Positions 57,086 to 64,000 of a stretch of DNA of 64,000 bases are shown in pieces. Position 1 is the first letter of the stretch; every line of letters begins with the position of its first letter. Position numbers and translations under genes: made by a program. Source of the stretch: Heterocephalus glaber (lineage: Eukaryota; Chordata; Mammalia; Rodentia; Bathyergidae); the NCBI RefSeq assembly GCF_000247695.1, contig NW_004624805.1:2971629-3035628 (forward strand), given 5' to 3'. The notes under the pieces were generated by a model that was not told where the DNA came from, searched no databases, and was given only the letters and a program-made list of their open reading frames with translations.

Positions 57086-58195
57086 TACCGGTAGAAGGGG
57101 GATTGGACTTGTTCATTGCAGCCCGCAAAATAGACTAGAACAATACATACACACTGTAGGAAGCTGATTTCGACACAACACATTTATTTATGAGCAGTCT
57201 TGCTCTGCTCTGCTCCGTGCTGAGTCTATTTTGAAACTGCAATCTGAGTCACTTTTCCTGCTGTCTTGGGAATTCCTCAAAGGTGTAGCCCTCAGCCTGT
57301 TAGAAGCAGAAATTCTGGTTCCGGGTGTGCCCCATGGAGAATGATAAAATCTCACACTGTTGGAGAGGAACGTGATCTCACTCTGGGAGGGTCCTTTATC
57401 ACTCAGGGACAAAGGTTGAAGGTGGACGGTTTTACCTCTCTGGAAAAGTAAGTGGGGCATATCCAGTATCAGTTAGGGTGCTGTAGGTTAGAAGTTATGG
57501 GAATTCTAATCAAAAGGGCCTACAAAATAAAGGGGCTTCATCAAACCTTTTAACTAGAAGTGCAGAGAGAAAGCAGGTTTAACTTTGAGGCTCCTCTGGG
57601 AGGCTTGGCCCTTAGGCTCTGCTCCACGGAAGGAGGGTGATTAATCCAGGCCCTCATCCACGTTTGCCACGCCACACACAAAGGTGACACTTCCTCCACA
57701 TGCACCGCAAAAGGCTTGCAGGGTTCTGTCTGATGGGACCGGCTCCAGCCACATATCTCATCCTAAGCCAGTGGATAGAATTATCAGACTCACATTAACA
57801 AGGCCCAGGTGGGCAGGGCCAGGCCACAGATCAAATGTGCTCATCCTGTCCAGGGAGAGGAAGGTGGGGTGAGCGTTTGCCTAGAGGGAGGAGCATTCAG
57901 GGTCACACTGCTGTCCCTCATCCATGCAACCCATATTCCCTCTAGAAGGGAATTTCTTCCTCTAATAGGAATATTTCTTATTATTTCAAAGCTGTTTACC
58001 GAAGATGTTTACATGGAAATCACATAAGTATTTACTCTTGAGATTTAAATAAAATTACCTACCCCAATGACCTGTGACTCTTTCAGAATTAATTTGCTCT
58101 GCTATGTGGCACAGAACAACGGAGCCCCAATTCCTAGGGCTTTTAAGGATATGTGTTTTGCGAGTGTGAAATTTGCCCATAAGAATGAGTATCTT
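57086..58195. other. unique or unrecognised sequence
   Basis: 57465-57860 has the feel of an old LTR or L1 fragment (tcagttagggtgctgtaggt ... cctaagccagtggatagaat) but I cannot assign a family. No gene recognised. Confidence 0.35.
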
Positions 58196-58310
58196 GCGGG
58201 CATGGTAGGACACGCCTGTGACCCCAGCACTCAGGAGGTTAAGACAACAGGACCATCACAACTCAGAGGCCAGCCTGGGCTGCACAGCTAGACTCTGTCA
58301 CAAGGGAAGA
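58196..58310 (+). mobile_element. B1 SINE
   Basis: gggcatggtaggacacgcct gtgaccccagcactcaggag, ccagcctgggctgcacagct agactctgtc. Forward, degraded. Confidence 0.85.
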
Positions 58311-59578
58311 AAAGGAACAGCTTGCTAGAGTGCTAAGGTAAAAGCATAGTGCTGGGTAATAAAGTTAACCCAGTATAAAACTGAGGCTTAAGGGATAAAC
58401 AGATTCATTGGTGATAATGCTAGTTGAAGCACTTGCATTCAAATGCAAGTCTTTTTATTCCTACTCCAGTTCTCTCCTCAGAAAGCACATACTAACTACC
58501 CCTGTGGCAAAATTAAAGAAAGCCCATCTGATGCCAGCAGATGGTGTAAGGTTAATTTTATGCGTCAACTTGGTTGGGCCATGGCAACCTGACTTAAAGC
58601 AAAAGCCAAGAATTGGGAGAATATAAATTCCATCAATTTATTGATTAAAACAAATCATATGATCAGCCCAGGAGAAAGGAATTGACCAAGAGCCTGAATA
58701 CCGGAAGGCCCTGTTTACTTAGGACCATGACTTTGTTGCATCAACACCACAGCCCAATGAGCTCTTATGTAAGCGTGTCCTCAGCTCTGTCACCACAGAA
58801 CGGAAACGGAGGTCCCTTGACTTACAAACCACGACATATGGTGGCCAGTGGGAACCCAGTATGATGAGATGGATTTCCTCTTGGGCTCACAGACGGTCTC
58901 GGGAAATGCTCATGACATTTGCTCTATTTTCTCATTAGCCCTCAATAACTTCCAGCCTCTTATCATTTTGCTCTCCTTGCCTGCATTAATCTGGTGACTC
59001 TTATTACATGATTGATTATAACCAGATCCTCACTAAAAATAGGAAATGAAGGATTAAAATAATTAACCTGATGCTTTAGACAAGCCATTTCCTATGTTGA
59101 GTATTAATGCCTTCATTGCATCACTCCAGTGATCAGGTGGAATCTGGAGCATTGGATAGTTTACCCTGAGACACCTTCACTCTCCTGGCTTCAGGGCCTG
59201 GGCCAACTTGCCTGGTGTTTTCAGTGGAGCCCACACACTTTTCGATTTCTAGGTAGACGGAGCACTTTGAGCAACTGTAAAGATTGTCAGGAGTCCTTGA
59301 GAAGAACATCCAGGAGCTGCTAATGGCCACACTCGCGTAAGACAGAAGGGCTGGGGAGTGCACAGTGTGGAAGAGTCCAGGCCAGGCTGTGGGATTGCTG
59401 GGGGCCTAGACCCTCTGGGCATTTTGGGGGGCAGAGCAAAAAACATGTGCTCAACCAGAGTCTCCCCCAGGACTCTAAGCCAACCACTGCTTCAGACATG
59501 GCTACTTGGCTAGACCTCTGGGAGTGCAGAAAGAAAAGCCAAGCCTTGAGGAATACAGTAAAGTAGTACCCCATTGGA
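58311..59578. other. mostly unique, with an ancient repeat start near 58546
   Basis: gttaattttatgcgtcaact tggttgggccatggcaacct (58551-58590) is the familiar opening of an old eutherian repeat whose family I cannot name securely. Otherwise nothing is recognised. Confidence 0.4.
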
Positions 59579-59980
59579 TTAGTCAGCTTTCCATCACTGA
59601 GACACAATGCCCAACACCCGCAACTTAAAAGAGAAGTTTATTTTGACTCACGGTTTCAGTGGATTCAGTCCATGGTTGACTGGCTCCAAGGCAGAAACAG
59701 TATGGCAGAGGGGCCTGGCAAGGAAAGCTGCTCACCACATGGCAGCCAGAAAGTAGAAAGAGAGGGGAGGAGCTTGGACAGGACTATATCCTTCCAAGTC
59801 ACAGCCTCAGTGAACCGCCTCTTCTCATCATGCCGAGCCTCTAAATAGCAGTGAGCTATGAACCCATCAATAGACTATTCCATTAGTCAATAGAGTGCCC
59901 AATGATCTAATCACCTTCCCAAGGGCCCATCTCTGAACATGAGACCTTGGGGGGATGTTTTAGATCAAAACCATACCATC
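59579..59980 (-). mobile_element. ERVL-MaLR solo LTR, full length
   Basis: Reverse: attagtcagctttccatcac tgagacacaatgcccaacac, agaagtttattttgactcac, gctgctcaccacatggcagc, gaacccatcaatagactatt, ending ttagatcaaaaccatacca. Confidence 0.88.
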
Positions 59981-61004
59981 CATTATCCACGGTGTTACAC
60001 TCCGAGACTCTCAGTGTGCCTAGAACCAGGGATAGCACCAAACCTGACCCTTTCTGATGCCAGAGGTTGCACATTTTATGTTCATGTCTTCCAACCACAA
60101 TTGCAATGCCTTTTGTATCTTAACCACAGTTATCATGCTCTGTGGCTGTAACTTTTTCAATTTGAAGTATGAAATCAAAACTAGCATGATTGTCTTTTTC
60201 CTTCACAATTTCATGGATAGATATAGAGCTTAGCAAGGTCAGCATGAAGGTTTTTTTCATTGAGCTTTCACTTTTTCGTTTAAAGGAAGTGCTGTTTGCT
60301 TGCACTACGGTGTGTCTGAGTTGCCAGCACCACTAACCTCATGCTTTCGGGCCATTATTAAGTAAAGTGAGGGTTACGTGGACACAAGCACTGTCCATGT
60401 CCTAAGCAAGGCAGCTCTCAAGCGAAGAACAGGCAAGTCGTATATACAGAGTGTATACAGTGGACAAAAGGGTAACACCACTTCTGGATGGGGTGGGGCA
60501 GAAGAGCTCAATCTCTCGGCATGCTTCATAAACAGCATGCAATTTAAAGCTTATAGATAATTTATTTTTGGAATTTTCCATTTAACATTCATAGTTGACT
60601 GTGGAAAAAAAACTGCAGAAGACAAAATCGTGGCTAAGAGGCAACTAGCATACACTTCAAATCCATTCCGTGGCTCCTGTGGAAGGAACGTGAGCCTAGC
60701 TCTCTGAGCCAGGTTGAGAAGCAAAGCTCTTCAGGAGAGAGGCACCAACTCCGGGTTAAACATGATTCGTCACATAGGCCCACACATGTGTCCAGCACTC
60801 TCACCTGGCTCTGTGGAGAAGAGGAGAGGCTCCAAAGAGAAATCAAGCTGGCCCCTTCCCGAGAAGCTTTCAGTTCAGCATGTGTGGACACTGCACATGG
60901 TACCAGGGACACACCTGGCTCCAGGTCACAAGAGGCCCAGCGTGCTGAGAGGTCAAGCTGGGTGAAGCCTGGAAGGTGATACGGAAACAAGGGAGAGCTG
61001 GTGC
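59981..61004. other. unique non-coding sequence
   Basis: No repeat or gene recognised. The 146-aa minus frame at 60634-61074 shows no domain. Confidence 0.4.
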
Positions 61005-61300
61005 TGTGGTCTGAACGTTTGTGTCCCCTAAATTCATGTTGAAACCAAATCTCCGGTGAGATCATATTTCTCATGAGTGGGATCAGTTTCCTTCATGAGG
61101 TGTCCCCAGAGAGGTCTTTGCCCCTTCCACCACGTAAGGACACACCCAGAAGGGACCATCCACGGTCACAGAGACGGCCCCTTGCAGGACACTGACCTTC
61201 AAGAACCTTGATTTTGAAAGTCCCAGCTTTGAAAATGGCACTGTTTACAGCTACCTAGTTTATGTCACTTTGTTACAGCAGCCTCAATGGGCTCAGATCA
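61005..61300 (+). mobile_element. MaLR LTR (MST/MLT-like)
   Basis: gctgtggtctgaacgtttgt gtcccctaaattcatgttga, then ttgccccttccaccacgtaa ggacacaccc, and the 3' end tatgtcactttgttacagca gcc. Confidence 0.75.
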
Positions 61301-61429
61301 AACATTCTTGGCAAACATAGACCTGAAAAGCTGAGAGCCACGCTGTAGGGCTGGAGCAAAGGAGATTAGCATTGTGCCCTACATTTGTCCAGTCCCCCCG
61401 CTTCCAGGCCCACCCGGCCCTCCCAGCAT

Positions 61430-61555
61430 CCCTCAGTAGTGAACACTGTTACTGACTTTCCGCTGGTGAAGACTCTGAGACCCAGAGAGGTAAAGTGACC
61501 AACCTAGGGTCACATAGCCAGGGCAGGGTGAGACTGTAGCCTGAAACACCACTCA
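61430..61555 (-). repeat. MIR fragment
   Basis: gactctgagacccagagagg taaagtgaccaacctagggt cacatagccagggcagg is the MIR core in reverse. Confidence 0.7.
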
Positions 61556-62004
61556 GGCTTCAGATAGCTCCGGGGGAAACGGAGGAGAGGACAGCAGGAA
61601 TCTTCTCACCCAGAAGGTCCAGAAAGCAGAAGCAGTCTGAATGAGTCCATCCTGAAGCTGAAAGCAGCCCTCGGCCAGCTGCCTGGGAGTGAACAACACC
61701 TTTGCCACTCACCTGGAAGCATCTGGTCATTCCATTCCCCAGGAAGCAGCACCTGGTCACCTGAGCACCGGGCAGAGGAAATACAGACATCACCACACCA
61801 CACCCCCCAGACATGGCGCTCATGGCGACCAGACAGTCAGTCAGGTGAAGGCTGAGGACCAGCCTTCCTGTGTGCCAGACACTGCACCCAGCACCAAGAG
61901 GGAAGCCTCCTTCAATCCCCCAGCAGCCCTCCAAGGTAAACACCAATCCTGGACATTTAATCGTGGTTATCGGGTTGACTGGAGTAAAGAACACCTAGAA
62001 GTGA
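61556..62004. other. unique non-coding sequence
   Basis: No repeat recognised. The overlapping 144-aa (-) and 107-aa (+) frames are unsupported. Confidence 0.4.
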
Positions 62005-62285
62005 TTGAATAACAAGGACACGACCTCTTCAATGGGGAAACACGCTGATGAGCTCATAGCTGAATGGCTATAAGGGGTGGGGCCTAGTTAGAGGGAATGG
62101 GTCACAAGAAAGGAGACTTTAAAGGCTGTACATTTTCTCTGGAGCGCATTTCCTCACTCTCTCTTCTTCCTGGACACCATGATGTGAGTGCCTTTCCTTC
62201 ATCATGCCCTTCTGCCATGATGTTTCTGCCTTGCTAGAGGCCTAAAGCAATGGAGCAGCCAACCATGGACTTAAGCAAGATACCT
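62005..62285 (+). mobile_element. ERVL-MaLR LTR lacking its 3' end
   Basis: gatgagctcatagctgaatg, ggggtggggcctagttagag, catgatgtgagtgcctttcc, cagccaaccatggacttaag. The polyadenylation region is absent. Confidence 0.75.
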
Positions 62286-62339
62286 AGGTAGCATTCCCCT
62301 TGGTAGCTGCAACACGGAGCAAGGAACAGGTGGACCTAT

Positions 62340-62455
62340 AGGACATGAGCTCTTTGAAGGCAGGAAATTCCATCTCTTTTGCTCACCAATGTAGCTCAAG
62401 CTTCTAGAACACTGTCAGGCATATGGTGGACTTATAATAAATATTTCTTGAACAA
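62340..62455 (+). repeat. ancient MIR/L2-type 3' fragment
   Basis: gagctctttgaaggcaggaa, then aacactgtcaggcatatggt ggacttataataaatatttc ttgaac. Confidence 0.65.
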
Positions 62456-62529
62456 AGTAGAGGCAAAAAGCCACCATGAGATACAAATATTTAATTGGCC
62501 AAGTAACTTGCTCCTACACCATTGGTTTT

Positions 62530-62598
62530 TGAGTTACTCAGCTTTCTATCACTGTGACAGAAATACCTGAAGTAATCAACTTATAAAGAAAGTTTATC
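62530..62598 (-). mobile_element. ERVL-MaLR LTR 3'-end fragment
   Basis: gagttactcagctttctatc actgtgacagaaatacctga agtaatcaacttataaagaa agtttatcc. Confidence 0.75.
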
Positions 62599-62642
62599 CT
62601 GTGTGTGTATGTTTGAAGTATTTCACTTTGTTTTTTATTTTT

Positions 62643-62700
62643 ACAGGGGCTGCCTTCCTCGCAAGTGCAAGGTCCCAAGTTCAATCCCCGGTACCAATAA
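62643..62700 (+). mobile_element. ID-like SINE, derived subfamily, 5'-truncated
   Basis: ggggctgccttcctcgcaag tgcaaggtcccaagttcaat ccccggtacc. A flanking tttttacaggg repeats on both sides (near 62637 and 62714), consistent with a target-site duplication. Confidence 0.82.
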
Positions 62701-62868
62701 AAATATAGATTTTTTTTTACAGGGCCTAAGAATTTGCCTTGAGTCACAGAGAAGACTTTCGACTTGGACTTTTCAGCAATGCTGGAACTGTTAAGATATT
62801 GGTAACTCTTAGAGATGACTAAAATGCATTTTGCATAATGAGATGCACAAGTCCTTTGGAGACTGGGG

Positions 62869-63242
62869 GAGTTAGGATCTAAAATGTCACCCCAAATTTT
62901 GATGTGTTTAGAAGGTGACTGGATCATGTGGCCACTGTACTTGTTAGTGGATTCAACTACTAATGAGTTCAGTAGCTGAATGTGCTGTTATCAGAGGGGC
63001 CTGCCTGGAGGTGAGTCACTAGGGGTGTGACCTTTAAGGGTATGTACTTGTCCCAGGATCCTCCCTTCTCTGCTTCCCTGCCATGGGCCAGTCACCTTTT
63101 CCTTCACCAAGCCCCTCTGCCATCCTGTTTCTGTCTTGGAGACAGCCAACCATAGACTGAATCCCCTGAAACTGTGAGCCAAAATAAACCCCTTTCCTCC
63201 CTTACCTAAGTGCCCAGTAAGGTATTTTGTCCCACATTGAGG
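62869..63242 (+). mobile_element. ERVL-MaLR solo LTR
   Basis: gttaggatctaaaatgtcac cccaaattttgatgtg, actaatgagttcagtagctg aatgtgctg, and the 3' end gaaactgtgagccaaaataa accc ... ggtattttgtcccacattg. Confidence 0.85.
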
Positions 63243-63543
63243 AAGTGACTAGGAAAAGGAAGAAAGGTTTATTTGGGCTCAGAGTTGGATGTTTCAGCCC
63301 ATAGTCAGTTGACTTCTGCTTTGGGGCCTGGGATGAGGCAGCACATCGTGGTGGGAGCACATGGCAGAAGGTTCTCATCTCATCATGGCCAGGAAATGAA
63401 AAAGGCAGGAAAGGCTTGGGTCTCAATATCCCTTTAAACAGCTCACTCCAACGGTTTAGCTTCCCTCTATTAGGCTACCTCTCAATGGCTCCGCAGGCTG
63501 GCAACCCGATCTTGAGCATACAGACGTTTGGGAGTCACTAATC
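63243..63543 (-). mobile_element. ERVL-MaLR LTR, abutting in opposite orientation
   Basis: aggaagaaaggtttatttgg gctcagagttggatgtttca gcccatagtcagttgac; the body ends near cagacgtttgggagtcacta. It lies directly against the forward LTR, 3' end to 3' end. Confidence 0.78.
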
Positions 63544-63548
63544 CAGTT

Positions 63549-63848
63549 TGTATTAGTCACAGAGGCACAATACCCAACACCCACTACTTGAAAGAGTAGA
63601 GGTTTAATTTGGCTCAGTTTCAGAAATTCATTCCATGGTCAGCGGGCTCCAAGGAGAACATCACGGTGGAAGGGCACGGAGAACCAAACTGCTTAGTTCA
63701 TGGCAGCTGGGAAGCAGAATGGGGGAAAGCGCCAAAGAAGAAAGGGGCCTGCAAATATGCATAGCACCCAATTTCATGCCTCCACTACCTGCCCAGAGAC
63801 ATGCAAAAGTGTGCTTTACTAATTTACTAGCTATTTCTTAATTCAATC
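63549..63848 (-). mobile_element. ERVL-MaLR LTR
   Basis: tttgtattagtcacagaggc acaatacccaacacccacta, gtagaggtttaatttggctc, ccatggtcagcgggctccaa. Related to the copy at 59579 (shared caacacccnc block). Confidence 0.8.
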
Positions 63849-64000
63849 GGGTTGGCATATTAGGATTAACGGTTACACCATAGCAGCCTTGCAAATTGAA
63901 ATTCAGACTTTTTTCCTCTAGGCCTATTAGTAGAGTCTCGCAACAATATAATTTTAAGTATAATGTAATTGGCTATGAGCCCTACTACCCGCCTATTTCA

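Noticed and set aside
61355..61385. gattagcattgtgcccta, reminiscent of U6 snRNA
   Set aside because: Only a few bases match and the rest of U6 is absent.
1..64000. CRISPR arrays, bacterial operons, phage or plasmid features
   Set aside because: None present; the repeat content is mammalian.

Overview
This is mammalian nuclear DNA, almost certainly from a rodent. I find no recognisable protein-coding exon, so it reads as intergenic or intronic sequence. The rodent call rests on B1 (7SL-derived) SINEs with and without the internal B1 duplication, ID-type tRNA-derived SINEs, B1-ID composite SINEs and many ERVL-MaLR solo LTRs. One ID-like subfamily has a modified D-arm and anticodon region (tggttcc... 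cctgccttgcaagcgcaagg). From memory this resembles beaver or another castorimorph rodent, but the species call is weak. Deep eutherian repeats (MIR, L2-type, L1M, MLT1, MER5A/MER20/MER3-like hAT elements, MER2/Tigger) are scattered throughout.

Layout. 1-14 kb: mostly unique DNA with two MaLR LTRs, a 15-bp minisatellite at 4259, and old L1 3' ends at 4.7, 7.9 and 11 kb. 14-21 kb: SINE-rich with a MER3-like MITE at 15.4 kb and a long AT-rich repeat-poor block at 18.7-20.2 kb. 21.8-22.2 kb: a GC-rich promoter-like segment with an ETS/YY1-like motif and a consensus splice donor. 22-30.5 kb: largely unique. 30.8-35.4 kb: a degenerate, 5'-complete but 3'-truncated LINE-1 cut off at a MaLR LTR. 36-41 kb: mostly unique. 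41.9-45.7 kb: MER2, two paralogous copies of a tRNA-Val-related segment, several SINEs (one with a 42-A tail), an MLT1 LTR and a large (GAAA)n array. 46.5-47.65 kb: CpG-rich, island-like, with a 100-N assembly gap. 48-64 kb: dense LTRs and hAT/Tigger relics, ending in a cluster of opposed MaLR LTRs.

No gene system is encoded here. The observations I rate highest are the duplicated tRNA-Val-related segment (42438-42600 and 43637-43836), in which one copy seems to have lost the tRNA 5' half through a deletion between short repeats; the two promoter-like GC-rich segments; and the distinct ID-like SINE subfamily with intact target-site duplications. All family names come from pattern recognition, with no database search, so element boundaries are approximate.
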